Positions 12,411 to 24,200 are shown, counted from the stretch's first letter. The stretch is 64,000 bases of DNA from Epiperipatus broadwayi (GCA_028023455.1 JAQFVV010000976.1:64001-128000), one strand, 5' to 3'. A program made the numbers and translations. Notes: a model not told the origin generated them from the sequence alone.

Positions 12411-14193
12411 TATAAAATGTTAATGAAAAAATATATATGTATATTAAATCATTACAACCATTGATAGAATGCATTAACAATGCGATCTGTACTTGCAAAT
12501 ACAAAGCCTGAATAAAGCAGCATAGGTAAAATATAACTTCTTATCTATAAGCTGCAAGTTTTTATATATATTAATATCCAGACTATTACAATACAAAGAA
12601 TAAATTTAAATAGGCTATTATGTTAATAGTTAATAAACCTATATTTAATATTTTGTATCATCATCAACCATTATCAATCCAATTCAGGATGAAGGTCTCT
12701 CCAAGTTCAATCCATCTTTTCTGATATTTAGCATCTCTTCTCCACATCATCCATGCACATTTATTTTATCCATCCATCTCACATATGGTTTCTTTCCGAG
12801 TCTTTTACAATATCTTGGAATCCAGTTTAAGTTTTCAATTGCTCATCTATTATCATCTCTTTTAGAAAAATGACCAGCCCAACTCCACTTCAGTCTTTTA
12901 ATTCTTCAACAATGTCAATAACATCTGTTTGTTCTCTTACCCATATATTGTGCTTTTAATACCTTTTTGTTACTCCCAACATGCATCTTTCCATACTTCA
13001 TTGAGTGATCTGAAGTCATTGTATTGCTCTTCTAGTGTCCAAGTCTCAGATTTATAAATAAGAAAGATAAAACACATTAAAAATTTTCCTTTTCAAACAC
13101 ATAGGCATAATATTAAGTTATTTCTAACAAAAGCATTCCAATGAAGTTTAATTCTATGATTAATTCCATCCATTATGTTTTCATCTGTAGTAATAATCTG
13201 ATCAAGGTATTAGTAGTAATTAACTTCTTCTAACTCATTTGTAATCAATCTTTTGACAAAATCCACTGAACATTACTTTAGTCTTTTTAACATTTACCTT
13301 TAGTCCTACTTTCTTATTTTCATCTGATAACTCTTGCAACATTTCCTGAAACTCTGAAGCATTATTTGCAAAAACAACTACATCATCTACAAAATCTAAA
13401 TGACTTAAATAATCTCCACTTACTTTTATTTGTTTAGCTTCTCATTTTAATCCACAAAATACTTTTTGAAGTAATGCTGTAAAATTTTTTGGAGATATGG
13501 TGTCAGTCTGTCTTACAGCCTTCTCAATGCTAACCTCCCTAGTATCATTATGTAATCTAATTGTTGCTGTTGTATTTTTATAAATATTCTTTAAAATATG
13601 ACTATCCTGGGTCAATACCTTGATGATGGAATGTTTTAACCAGTGAAGAAATGCTTATGCAGTCAAATGCCATTTCATAATCTACAAATACAAAGCTTAA
13701 TGGTAACTCATATTCATTGGTCTTTTCTATAACTTCTCACAAAACTTGGGTGAGATCTATTGTAATAAAACCACTATTAAATCTAACTTGACCTTTCACT
13801 TGGTTGAAATCTAATGTTCTCTGTGATTTGTAATTACTGTGATAAAATTTTTGTGTAAAACTGATAAAAATCAGATAAGTCTGTAATTTCCAATATCTTC
13901 TCTATCATTTTTTAAATATTAATATTAATAGGGCATTCTTCCAATCATCAGGTACATCTTTATCATTTAGACATTTGGCTATAATTTTGCTGAACATTTT
14001 TTTATTTCTTCACTTGCTTCTTCTACAATATCAATTATAATTCCATTATTACCTGGAGTTTTTCCCTTCTTCATAAATTTAATTGCGTGTCTCGCTTCTT
14101 TATTTAAAAACTTGGGCACTTCAAAAGATATAATAGATGTATAAAGTATTTTTCCTAGATGTTTATTACTATATAGTTCTTGATAGAAATCTT

Positions 14194-14607
14194 TTACCCA
14201 TTTGATGATGTTATTTCTTTTCTTAAAAATAATTCTATTTTTTTTCTTATTGCAGATATAAATTTCTTATCAATACCAAAATGTTTTACAATCTTGAAAC
14301 TTTTATTTTCTTCTACAGCTTTCCTTGCTAGTTCACAGTTATATTTTCTTATATCATTTTCAACTCCTTTCCACACCATTTTACAAAATTCGAGATATTC
14401 AATCCTTTTTAATGCATCATTTTTGTATATCTTCATATTTCTTCTTTTCTTCATTAATTCTCTAGTCTCAGTAGAAATTTTATTGGTCAATCCCTGCTTT
14501 TTTTTACCAGCTATCTTTATTGCAGGTTTTAAAAGTGTATCAGTTATTTTCCTATTAATTTCATTCAAATCTGAATCATGTTCAAAATCTACTAATATTT
14601 GAAACAA
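14194..14607 (-). pseudogene. RTE-like linker between endonuclease and RT, open segment
   Basis: The longest uninterrupted piece (137 codons) of the minus-strand RTE-like element. It is lysine- and glutamate-rich and matches the region that joins the AP-endonuclease to the RT core in RTE proteins (pattern LTNKISTETRELMKKRRNMK). No catalytic residues are expected here. It ends at a stop before the RT starts in another frame. Confidence 0.7.
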
Positions 14608-14712
14608 ATTTACAAGTTCTAATTTAAATTCATAGAATGCTTCTGAAGATTATGAATATCAACTGTAAACATTGTTTTTTTTAATAATTTTTGTCTCTCT
14701 GGTTTTGCATTA

Positions 14713-15400
14713 CTAATCAATGATCACTTCCTTTTTGAATTTATTAAGGACATTGCTGTCTTGAAATATGTATTTTCTATTATTCAAAATATAATCCAAT
14801 TCTGCTGTACCATTATTTGGATGCTTCCATGTCCATTTCTTTTTAACATTTTTCTCAAAAAAGAATTCATAATATAAAGGGTTTTTTCCCTGCAAATGAG
14901 TCTATATCTTCTTTCATTTCTATTATCATAACCAAATTTACCTACAACATTTTCACTTTTATTTGTTTACCAATTCTTGCATTAAAGTCTCCCTTAACAA
15001 TTTTAAAATATTATTTACTCTGAATAAAAACTATTTGTACATCTATATAAAAATCTTCTACTACTTCAGCACTATGAGAAGTTGTTGCAGGTATAAACTT
15101 GAATTATCCACATTTGGTATGTGTTATTAAGTTGTATAACTAATCTTGCCACTATGTCTGAGACACCATCAATCTCCACAACATTGTTCTTCCATTTTTT
15201 ATTTATAGTGAATCTTACTTTACTTGCACTTCCAATATTTGTGCCTTTGTAATAGAGTACATGCTCACTTTTTGAATCAATTCTCTCTTCACCTTTTCTT
15301 CTAATTTCACAAAGTCCATAATGTCCATTTAATATGAGTCACATTTTTTTCCCACTTCTTGCAATCTTTCTTTACTTGAAAGTGATCTGCAGTTGTATCT
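14713..15400 (-). pseudogene. AP-like endonuclease domain of the RTE-like element, broken
   Basis: Several frames together spell an AP/exonuclease III-type nuclease that nicks target DNA to start reverse transcription. Visible on -: an N-terminal NCRSL block near 15380, VKGDFNARIG with the conserved Asp-Asn pair near 14985, and WTWKHPNNGTAELDYILNN near 14840-14790, the conserved C-terminal part. The frame shifts several times between these blocks, so no functional enzyme is encoded. Confidence 0.72.
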
Positions 15401-15589
15401 AAATAAAAAAGTCATGAATAACTGGCAGCCTGGGCTCACAATCAGGGGATTCTTAGTACCCTCCACTGCCTTGACTGGTGACCTTACAGTCTCCCGGAAA
15501 TAAGAACCATGATTTATTTTTGTCTGTCATGATTATATATATATATATATATCATAGAAAGAAATGTTTTTTTCACTCACATTCATTCT

Positions 15590-15790
15590 GCTATATAAAA
15601 AAGATGGGCTAATTGACTCATTTGCATAGAGTTTGCATATTATACATATAGAATGATTCCAACAAATGAGTCATAACTGGTTATGATTATAAGATATACA
15701 TTTTCTCGAAAGCACTCGGCCATTTTAATTGACTAATTGATATTAATTATACAGCTTTACGTTATAAGTGTGATAGCACTATTTAATATT
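15590..15790 (+). mobile_element. Penelope-like element 3' end, solo fragment
   Basis: Clearly related to the sequence just after the endonuclease frame of the PLEs at 45.6-46.7 kb. Shared blocks include GACTCATTTGCATAGA, CATAACTGGTTATGA, the hammerhead-like CGAAAGCACTC and CAGCTTTACGTTATAAGTGTGATAGCA. Only this non-coding 3' portion remains. The endonuclease itself is absent upstream, where RTE sequence and a TA run (15536-15552) lie. Confidence 0.68.
15675..15722 (+). ncRNA. Hammerhead-like motif in Penelope 3' region
   Basis: A weak hairpin (AAGA.../...TTCTC) is followed by GAAAGCACTC, where the canonical order would be GAAA, stem III, then U-C cleavage site. The upstream core reads ATGATTAT and not CTGATGA. 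The same layout is seen at 39578, 45616 (minus) and 46581. Confidence 0.35.
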
Positions 15791-16434
15791 ATCATAATTT
15801 GGACAAGCATAAATCTGCAATTTATTACTTTATATATATCTAGTAGAAAAAAAATTTCATTCAATCACACATTCTTCATTCTGACTTATCAGGCAACTGA
15901 GAAGAAAGATAATGATGTTTCATGATCTTAACTCAGATCTAAAAAGCCAATGAACTCACCATGCTGGATAATGCATGTTGGTGAGCAGCCCATCCATGTT
16001 CATATACTATATGAATAACCACATAGTAATAACAGCTGCAATGACAAGGACATATGGAGTTTAGATTAGGAATTTGGCCTACTCAGTTCCTCTAAGGCTT
16101 CCAAGAAAAATCAAAGGGTCTCTTTTCAGTTAACAGCAAATTTCATTCTGCAGCTTGTTTTGTATACAAAGTATAATTAATAAATAATCCAATTTGTTTT
16201 TGGAAAACTTCCAAACATTGCTGTATAAAGAGTATAAGTAATTTATATCACTAGCTGAAATGTACATGTAGTAAATCATAACTAATACTAGAATACTTCA
16301 GCAGCACAACTTTTATTTAGACCTTGTGTTTGTAAATACAGGTTGTACTTGTAAAGTATTCTAGCAATGCATATAATGTTTTACTGTTTGTTCTTATAAT
16401 TATAAATTTATTAAACACACATTGATTATGTAAG

Positions 16435-16652
16435 TAATATTTAGTGAGGCTGTAACCTCGAGAATATGCATGTAAAATGCAATAGTAGGGACCTCTATAG
16501 GTGTTTAAAAACAAGCTTACACTATGGAAGAAAAGAGGAGAACCCTTCTTTACTTCAACCTACTTTTTATTTAAATAGATGAAGCTGAAGCAAGTCCCTA
16601 CTATCGCATTTTACACGCATATTCTCGAGGTTACAGCCTCACTAAATATTAT
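16435..16652. repeat. Inverted repeat, ~57-bp arms (family D)
   Basis: Arms 16435-16491 and 16595-16652 are near-perfect reverse complements centred on the GGCTGTAACCTCGAGAATAT block, with a ~103-bp spacer. A third, single copy is at 3463. The arms lie just upstream of the PLE insertion at 16698. Confidence 0.75.
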
Positions 16653-16697
16653 TTATTCTTATATAATTATGTTTGTGAGTAATTATTCATTAATCAT

Positions 16698-17685
16698 GCT
16701 TTATATATGGTTTTAATTTCTCCTTATATGTAAAAACAAAAAATACTTAATTGTAATTATTAATTAGAGAAAATATAATAGATTACAAAATGATTGTTAA
16801 ACCATTTGAAATTCGCAGCTGTATCCACCCTAACTCTAACTCACCCGCATTGCACAAATTTGCAGGTCTTAATGCATTTTTGTTCAGAAACTTTCATCTG
16901 TGTAAATATGAAGCACATAGGAAGGAAAATATAAACAATTATACTAAAGATCTATTGGCAGCAGGATTCAAATATAAAACCATTAAAAAGAAAATCATGA
17001 AATTTAATAGTACAATAAACAATAAATTACCTCGCACTAATCTACCTAGAATAACAATCCCCTACATCCCTATAATATCCAGAAAACTAACGAAAACTTT
17101 AAACAATAAATTCAACATAATATTCAGAACTCCACCCAATTCCAATAGGTTGATCAATAACTCTAAAGACCACATTGATCGATCGCTCACCCCACATGTG
17201 GTGTACTCTATTTCCTGCCCTCAAGCCGGATGCCATGCTACATATTATGGGGAAACGAAAGCCACAATTAATACCAGATTGGCTCAACATCGTTACACAT
17301 ACGACAGAGCTCAAACGAACAGCAACACATCCTCTGTATTTTTCGAACATAGTAAACAATCTGGGCACAACTTCATACCTGCCAACCCCATTATTTTATG
17401 TTCAGAGCCAAATGATTACAGGAGAAAAATAAAGGAGGCATTCTATATTAATAGAGACATCCATGCCATTAACAGAAAGGACACATGCTTCGAGATCTCG
17501 AAAAAATGGGCTACGTAACAGTAGCTTATTTGAATATTTACATTTGCATATATTTATTACAATTTTCATGAAGGCTATGAGTATGAGGCATGGTTCCTCA
17601 AAAACGTTCAGCCGAAAATTTTTAATAGTAAGTTATATTTTCTCTAATTAATAATTACAATTAAGTATTTTTCATGCTTTATATA
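16698..17685 (+). mobile_element. Short Penelope-like insertion with inverted terminal repeats
   Basis: Direct repeats CATGCTTTATATA at 16698-16710 and 17673-17685 (13 bp) look like the TSD. A ~28-bp tail follows the left copy. Perfect 39-bp inverted repeats (16739-16777 and 17634-17672) then flank an endonuclease frame. Terminal repeats in inverted order with a short one-sided tail are hallmarks of Penelope-like elements. The RT is missing, so the copy is 5'-truncated. Confidence 0.75.
16790..17518 (+). CDS. PLE polyprotein C-terminus: linker plus GIY-YIG endonuclease
   Basis: An open frame of 242 codons. Residues ~1-135 are the basic linker that follows the RT in Penelope-like proteins (KYKTIKKKIMKF, RTPPNSNRLINNSKD). 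Residues ~140-235 are a GIY-YIG nuclease of Penelope type: VVYSISC, then CPQAGC (Cys pair), YYGET, an arginine in INTRLAQH, the FEHSKQSGHNF histidines, the catalytic-type glutamate in KIKEAFYI and the AINRKD asparagine. In PLEs this enzyme nicks DNA for target-primed reverse transcription. No RT lies upstream, so this is the 3' remnant of an element even though the frame is intact. The ATG at 16790 is only the first methionine, not a natural start. The element's inverted repeats enclose it. Confidence 0.82.
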   Translation: MIVKPFEIRSCIHPNSNSPALHKFAGLNAFLFRNFHLCKYEAHRKENINNYTKDLLAAGFKYKTIKKKIMKFNSTINNKLPRTNLPRITIPYIPIISRKLTKTLNNKFNIIFRTPPNSNRLINNSKDHIDRSLTPHVVYSISCPQAGCHATYYGETKATINTRLAQHRYTYDRAQTNSNTSSVFFEHSKQSGHNFIPANPIILCSEPNDYRRKIKEAFYINRDIHAINRKDTCFEISKKWAT

Positions 17686-17689
17686 GAAA

Positions 17690-20600
17690 ACTTGAAATAT
17701 ATTTATTAATTATTAAAATCATACATTACTTAAAATTGTGCATGGTGTATGCAATTGTCTAAATATCAATATACTTAACAATTTGCCACTTATAGGTAAG
17801 AGGTTTAGCTTTTACCTCTTCTGCTTTATTCAAACTTTGTGTTTATAATTACAAGTAGTTTTGTTGATGTATTTTATTAAATGACTGTAAATGATTTACT
17901 ATATTTGTATTTTATCTAGCAATATGCAGCTATTCATAGATACATTGTCATGTTGTAGATTGGCTGACTCTGGCCATGTTAAATATTACAAGCTTATACA
18001 TAAATATAGATAGAATGGGAACATAGCATTTAATTTTATCATATTCTTATAAGTCTCAATTTAAATATTTACCTTTGCTAAATGATAATATGAAAATTAT
18101 CAAACATTCAATTATGAATAATAATATGATTTTTAATAGGTTGTATAAATATTTGTAAATGAGAAAAAAATTATCAAATCAGATAAATAATTTCTTTTGT
18201 TCTCTCTCTCTTCAATAATTTGAACTATTTATCAATATTAATTTTAAATGTTCTCTTTAGTAAATTATTTAGCAATTTTAATTTTAAGTTTTTAAGAGAG
18301 ATAAAGTATATAAAGTTTTATGCTTAGTAATTTATTTATTTTAAAAAGTGCAAATATATATATATAAGATTTTAACATTTTTGTTAAAATTTTACTTTAA
18401 TTAATCAGAATTCATTTATTTATTTATTTTTCTCCAAAACAACAGGAATTCTTTAATAGGTCAGAGTAATTAACTGATTATCTTGTTTTTTTTGGTGTAA
18501 GATAAAAACAAGTACAATGGATTTTTTTCATTTGTTTTGCAGCAAAAAAAGGAGGAAAGTAACTGAACAATTTTTTTGTAAAAGTAGACTTAATTGGTTA
18601 GTGTTTAATTTGGTCATGTAGAAGACAAGATTGTGATCGGTTGGATGGATTTGTTTCAAAGAGATCAGTATATGTAAATCATTAGACTTCAGCATCTTGC
18701 AAGTAGAGATCATCTTTAATCAAACTGTTAAACAGGACAGATCTCTTGATTCAGCTGCTGAAGAAAGAAACAAAAGTTTAGCTGTAAAATGGTTTTTTTA
18801 AAAAATGAAGTTGATAAGAAATATATGCTAAGATTATCTAAAGCTAAACATCTACCTCCATGTAACCAGCTCACTAAAAATGTAAAGGAAAAAAAGAATT
18901 CCTTGAAGTAATCTGAAACAAGCCTTGTTTCTAACCAAGGTCATGATTGTCTATAACTTTACATGTTTAGCAAGACCTAAACAATTATTAAGAAAAATTA
19001 ATAAACTCATGTATTTTCCTGTTAGGGAAAATTATTATAAAAAATGGATAAATTTTTTCTGCATGTTAGCCTGAAAATATAGTGCAAAATGGAGAACATT
19101 TGACTATATATATTAGCCTAGAAGAAGCATTCAAGGAGAACTTAAATGGAAGTTGCAAAGAAAGACTCCAATGAAAAGTAAAACCAGAATACAAGGTTTT
19201 TTGAAAGTGCACATTATATCTTCATTTACAGATTTAAAAAAATTATAAAAATAATAATTGATAAGAATGAATAGTTTTATTTCTTTTGAAACTTATTTTT
19301 AATTCATTTATTTTTCCTCAAATTTATACAAAGGGTTAAGCTAATTTACAATTTTTTATCTCTGTTTATGAAAAAGTTGTTTTTCATCTTTTGTTATTTA
19401 AAAGGAAATAACATAATGAAAGAAAAGTTAATTAATTTAAAAAATAAAATCAGCTGGTTAGTCATTTTTTAAAATATGAATCTATACTTTGTGATTAAAA
19501 TGTATAAATTTAAATTATCATATTATGTCATTTTTTAAATTTATTTAATTATTAATCATAATTTATTAAATACTTATAAAAATATTATTGTTTGAATGTC
19601 TTTATTCCTCCAGGTCTTTATTCCTCCAGCTATCTGTTCTATGAATGGGCAGTGTGTGTGACTTGTTATTTTATTACAGCTTGGTGATTTAGGAATTTTA
19701 AATTATGCCAGTAAAATTATTTAATTAAAGTAAAGTAAGCTATTATATTTATCTTTCTTTTGTTTACAGTTACAGTCCCTAGAGACTCATGATCTTAAGA
19801 TATGAATGAAGGGGTTTGTGTTTGGACATCCAGATAATTCTCTGGATTACACAACAGTCTCATTTAAAGTTCATTTACTGCATTTTGTTATTAGAAATTG
19901 TTTATAGTTGGCCAGCACACCCATGGTACTGTATGGCCAGAGCATTGATGATGATTAGCATTATTTTTTATTATTTTTTTAATAGATTAGCACTTTGGTA
20001 GATGTACCTAGGGTATTATATTCTGAACCTAAGTTTGGCACTGACTATAAGGAATTTCTTTTAAATCCAATCACAATTTTAACTGTTGATTGCTGCTGAG
20101 TGTTCATTGTTGATTGGTGATTCAATTGTTTATGTATAATACTGGGTAATTTGTAGTTTATAACCTATTATTAGTATAACTTTATATGGTTATTCCATGC
20201 TCCTTTCACATTTTATAATTACTCCATGTTTTTTTGAATATTTGTATTAATTGTGAATGATGATGTGTTTTTCATCTACTCATGTTATCCCTCTTTTCCA
20301 TATTATTACAAGTACATATATGTTAAAATGATACAATAGCCTAGCATAGTGTGGTTATTTATCCAACTATTCATGCTTTAAACAATGTAGCTTTTATACA
20401 TAAATTTTAATCTTTTGAGACAATAAATTATAAATTCTTTTTTTTTTCAATAGTCCCAGGAAGATTGAGTAATATCATTTATTTAAATCTATTAAAACAT
20501 ACAGTTGAAAGATAAAATGATACAAGTAAATGTTTTACATTTGATTAATAAATAATTACAATATTAGTAATAATTTCTATACTCATTTTATATGTTTACA

Positions 20601-21550
20601 TTTCATGTGTGTGTGCATAAATGTGAGTTCGCACGTCACACTTTTAAAACACTTTGGTTTTATTTTTTATGTAAAATAAATTTCAAAAATTCCACTTAAT
20701 TAAAATATATTGAGACCTTTCATTTAGTTACATACAAATACATTTGTAACTTATAAAAATATAATCCGGCTATTAAAAAATCTGCACGAAACATTAATCA
20801 AATATTAAAAATTATAATGAACACGTAGAGACTGAAAAAATGTTAAATGATTGGAAATCTAATGATTGCTTTAAAGTAGTTTTAAGGAAGCAAAATTATT
20901 ATTGATTCTCTATCTCCAAAGATCTTTATAAAACCAATTAATTCCATTATGAATATATTGGTTTATGAAAAATGAAAATAAAAACATTTTAAGATTAAGC
21001 AACGTGACTAGCTTAATTCTTTAATGTGGCATCTCTTTATTTGTCTAGCTGGAACTTATAATATATCATCTAAAGTAATGAAGTGCTTTTTAAGTATTTA
21101 AAATATATATAATGTTTAAATATTCCATTAGTTCAGAATGTCATTGTGATATCAGTTAAATAAAAATATTAAAGGTTTTTAAAAAAATGTTTTTCCGTGA
21201 TTGAAAAAAATTTTTTACAGGACTTTATTTTTTTATATGTCGAATAAAAGTAATTATTATTATTTTTTAGCAATGTCAAATTGAAATTATTTTGATTCAG
21301 TGAACAACAATACCTGTAAGGATAGAAGAGAAAAACTTCACCTTTACCTTGTACTAAAAATAAATTTCACCTTACGGTATTAAAATCTTCAATGAAAAAA
21401 TACTGACTCTAAAGAGTTTTTATTCTTCTTAAAAAAGCATTTTTTAAAAAAATGATTTTGATAAGGCAACTTACAGCATTAATCCGAAAAACTACTAAGT
21501 TAAATGTAATAACTGAAACACACAGGCTTATTATATACCTGTGTCTATAT
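17690..21550. other. AT-rich intergenic sequence
   Basis: No gene, tRNA-like block or long inverted repeat recognised. One tiny tandem duplication of GTCTTTATTCCTCCAG lies at about 19597-19628. Open frames are short and look random. Confidence 0.45.
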
Positions 21551-21654
21551 ATGTAATATATATGGTATAAGAGCACAGCATTTCACATAACCCACCACTC
21601 TCCGCACTATCTTATAACACTGATACACTTAAACGCATATGTTGAAAAGATAAA

Positions 21655-21711
21655 TAATCACCAATATACGTATTTCATGCTAAACCAGCAATCATCAGTT
21701 AGTCCAGATTA
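21655..21711 (-). ncRNA. Hammerhead ribozyme motif (type I), family C
   Basis: Minus strand: outer stem I TAATC/GATTA, inner stem I CTAA/TTGG with one G-U pair, core CTGATGA (21692-21698 on +), stem II TGCT/AGCA with GGTTT loop, GAAA, palindromic stem III ATACGTAT and A as cleavage nucleotide. All canonical core positions are present. Confidence 0.7.
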
Positions 21712-22238
21712 CCATCTCTACACATATATGCTATAAGTGCTCAGATATATATTAAGATAACCAAACCTCATACTTTAATGGACAGGCTGCAATCTACTCC
21801 ACACTCCAACTCTTCAACCGTCCATCCAATTGAAAATCTGATGATGGAATACCCAAAGACCACCCTGAGGCCGAGATTCTTGTCACACCCATGTTGTCTT
21901 AAGGTCAATCTGACCCCTCATATACAGGACGTAATCCATTCAATACATATATAAGGGATGGACAGACATCTCTACATATGTAATAACTGAAACACATCCC
22001 TTGTATATGTATTGAATGGATTACGTCCTGTACATGAGGGGTTGACTTTAAATCAACATGGGGTGTGACAAGAATCTCGGCCTCAGAATGGCCTTTGAGC
22101 ATCCATCATCAGATTTTCAATTGGATGGATGGTTGACGAGTTGGAGTGCGGAGTAGATTGAAGCCTGTCCATTAAAGTATGAGGTTTGGCTATCTTAATA
22201 TATATCTGAGCACTTATAGCATATATGTGTAGAGATGG

Positions 22239-22295
22239 TAATCTTGACCAACTGATGATTGCTGGTTTAGCATGAAATAAGTATATTGGTGATTA
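22239..22295 (+). ncRNA. Hammerhead ribozyme motif (type I), family C
   Basis: Outer stem I TAATC (22239-22243)/GATTA (22291-22295), a TTG bulge, inner stem I ACCAA/TTGGT, core CTGATGA (22252-22258), stem II TGCT/AGCA, GAAA (22274-22277), a short stem III (ATA/TAT) and A before the TTGGT strand. Every core position is canonical. The unpaired TTG in stem I sits where type I ribozymes make loop contacts with stem II. This is the best-preserved copy in the window. Confidence 0.75.
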
Positions 22296-22399
22296 TTTAT
22301 CTTTTCAACATATATGTGTTTAAGTGTATTAGTGTTATGAGACAGTGTGGAGAGTGGTGGGTTATGTGAAAGTCTGTGCTCTTATACCCTATATATTAA

Positions 22400-23290
22400 A
22401 TCAAATGTAACTAAATTTTACAAAATATGAGCAAGAATAAATTTCAATTCGTGGTCACATTATCAGTAACCCAAGTTTGCTTAAAGTAAAGAAAGAATTG
22501 TATACAATTACTTTGAAAGAATGAAGAATGAAATCAATACCTAATTACGTTTCATTAAAGTTTATCAATAAAGTGTTTAAATAAAATTTATAAAAATCAG
22601 CTGCATAAATCTACAGTGAAATTAACAACTATACAGCGAAAATAAAAGCCTTTGTTTAATATATCTATATATAAAATATGATTAATTGTGCTATTCACTA
22701 AATTTTAAAAACTATATGGTAAAAAATACACCATGGAAATTGTCACTGAAAAATAGATTTTTAATGGTGAAATAAAATAGTTATTATAGATTAATGATTT
22801 TTTGTTTAATTTCAGCAATCCAGTTTACTGTACGAAGTTATGGGTAATAATAAAATTGAATAATAGCTGATTGAACACGTGACCCTCTATCCAAGCTATT
22901 CAAATACCGCAATATCAATATTGTTTATTTTATATTATATATGTTATGTGTAATGATAAATGTTGATCCCCAAAAAAAACTGATATAACTACAAATATGA
23001 TTATTGCATTTATCTATTTTATTCAAAGGAGGAAAAATATTATTTTTATTTTTAATAAATGTATATAATTGGGTACAAGTTGATATTGGTTAAACATGTT
23101 TATAATTATTTTAATTTATTTTTTGTTAGAAAATTTATGTAAGCTATATTTAACATCAAAAATCTTTACATAAAAAAGTGAAATATAAATTTGATACTAA
23201 ATAAACAGGCAGGTTATACAACCTAATTATTATTTATAAAGCAATACTAGCAAAGTATACAACATAATACTAGCAAAGTGTAGAGTATTT
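22400..23290. other. AT-rich sequence, no feature recognised
   Basis: Nothing beyond AT-rich low-complexity DNA seen between the foldback and the LINE insertion. Confidence 0.4.
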
Positions 23291-23326
23291 CTGGAAAACT
23301 ATAAAAGTGGTTCTGAGTTACTCATG

Positions 23327-23884
23327 TCAAAAAGAAGCATACACTTTGTCAACCAAACACTGAACATTAAGAATGTAGCACTCCTTATTACCACAACTGT
23401 GCCTGATTTGAAGCCCTGCATTAGAGTGGAAATTACAATATATATTTTTTTTATAAATTGTAAAAATCAGTGTTCTACAATGTTGCAAACTAACACATCT
23501 ATCAAAGATGTGCTCAATAGTCTCATCCTCTCTTTGACCCAAACCATATATGCTACTAATAGATTTATAACCCCTATAAGAAGTCAGGAAACTCCCTATG
23601 GGCAGAGCATTGAGGTTAACTTTCACCAAGAAGTCGAAGAACTTTGGCTCCAAGCTCCACCATTTAAATTCTTTCAAGAAATTATAGATAGTTATATTGA
23701 GTGTGGTACTGTCGAGTACTATGTTATCAAAACAGAGGTAATATGCATCCCAGTAATGAATTTTGGGGTTTTTTGACTGACCCAGAATTAAGTTTATTCC
23801 TGTGATGTCTAACAGCAATTCAGATAGCCAACAATCCCTACTAGGAGGTGGAGTATCAGTGGGATGTACAACCTCTGGATGCAA
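23327..23884 (-). pseudogene. LINE C-terminal domain with zf-RVT-like cluster
   Basis: The minus strand is open for 185 codons and the coding pattern extends further upstream (EYLPWDLYSKLNNLG, to about 23960). It resembles the C-terminal region after the RT in several LINE clades: a tryptophan-rich segment (FKWWSLEPKFFDFLVKVN), NALPIGSFLTSYRGYKS and REDETIEHIFDRCVSLQHCR, the Cys/His cluster of zf-RVT type. The first cysteine pair of the usual C-x2-C is missing (ISSIYGLGQ). The frame is cut on the right by the insertion's end at 23312, and no RT motifs are present. Confidence 0.66.
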
Positions 23885-23924
23885 ATTTTGTAGGCCCAGG
23901 TTATTAAGTTTGGAATAAAGATCC

Positions 23925-24200
23925 CACGGTAGATATTCATCAAGAAGATCAGTGTAATATAGAAAAGAGACTCACTCCTCAATTCACATTTAGCAGCACT
24001 TGGGAAATGATTGACATTAAAACATTTGCAATGAACTAATTAAATATCTTTACCTGGTAAGATCATGGATCCATGGAGGATATATTTATCAAAAACATCA
24101 GAGTGATAAAGGAAAGATACAATAGACTAGCTCCTCAATGAACATTCAGGCGCATGTGGGAGATGAGTGACATTAAGACATCCACAATTAAATAATTAAA
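23925..24200 (-). repeat. Two diverged ~130-bp direct repeats inside the LINE
   Basis: On the minus strand the blocks at ~24200-24075 and ~24055-23925 both spell a V-N/T-H-F/L-P...C-E/S-L-R-S pattern followed by a D-x2-D-E/K-Y motif. They are diverged tandem repeats of one coding segment, with several stops. Either the LINE protein carries a repeated module here, or the segment was duplicated when the copy formed. Confidence 0.5.

Larger units (their letters stand above)
12655..15530 (-). mobile_element. RTE-like retrotransposon, nearly full length, defective
   Basis: Read on -, about 2.9 kb. It starts with a GC-richer leader (15530-15420). The AP-endonuclease domain begins NCRSLSSKERLQE near 15380, has GDFNARIGK near 14980 and the WTWKHPNNGTAELDYIL block near 14820. 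A linker follows (14607-14194), then RT motifs: FVDYE near 13680, RQTDTISPKNF near 13490 and FVDDVVVFA near 13390. VLVNVKKTKVMFSG-type residues near 13290 and a C-terminal block ending near 12690 complete it. The 3' tip is TGATGATGAT-like, as is common for RTE tails. Frameshifts and stops occur throughout, and the usual F/YADD reads FVDD. Fragments at 24588, 31100, 36812 and 59595 are relatives. Confidence 0.85.
21556..22396. repeat. Large foldback: two family C units head to head
   Basis: Arms of ~405 bp (21556-21960 and 21993-22396) are imperfect reverse complements with a ~32-bp loop. Each arm holds a hammerhead motif (21655-21711 on -, 22239-22295 on +), a linker and a degenerate tRNA-like segment, and a long extra part containing CTGATGATGGAA and GAATGGATTACGTCCTGTA. 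A transcript through it would fold into a long near-perfect hairpin. No TSD is obvious. It could have come from template switching during reverse transcription or from an inverted duplication. Confidence 0.8.

Noticed and set aside
14180-14602. 140-codon hydrophobic frame on the plus strand
   Set aside because: It is the antisense of the lysine-rich RTE linker, which reads clearly on the minus strand.
21838-21860. Hammerhead core from CTGATGATGGAA, also at 40957, 41429 and complementary at 22105
   Set aside because: CTGATGA is there, but no hairpin followed by GAAA. It is only a conserved block of the family C flank.
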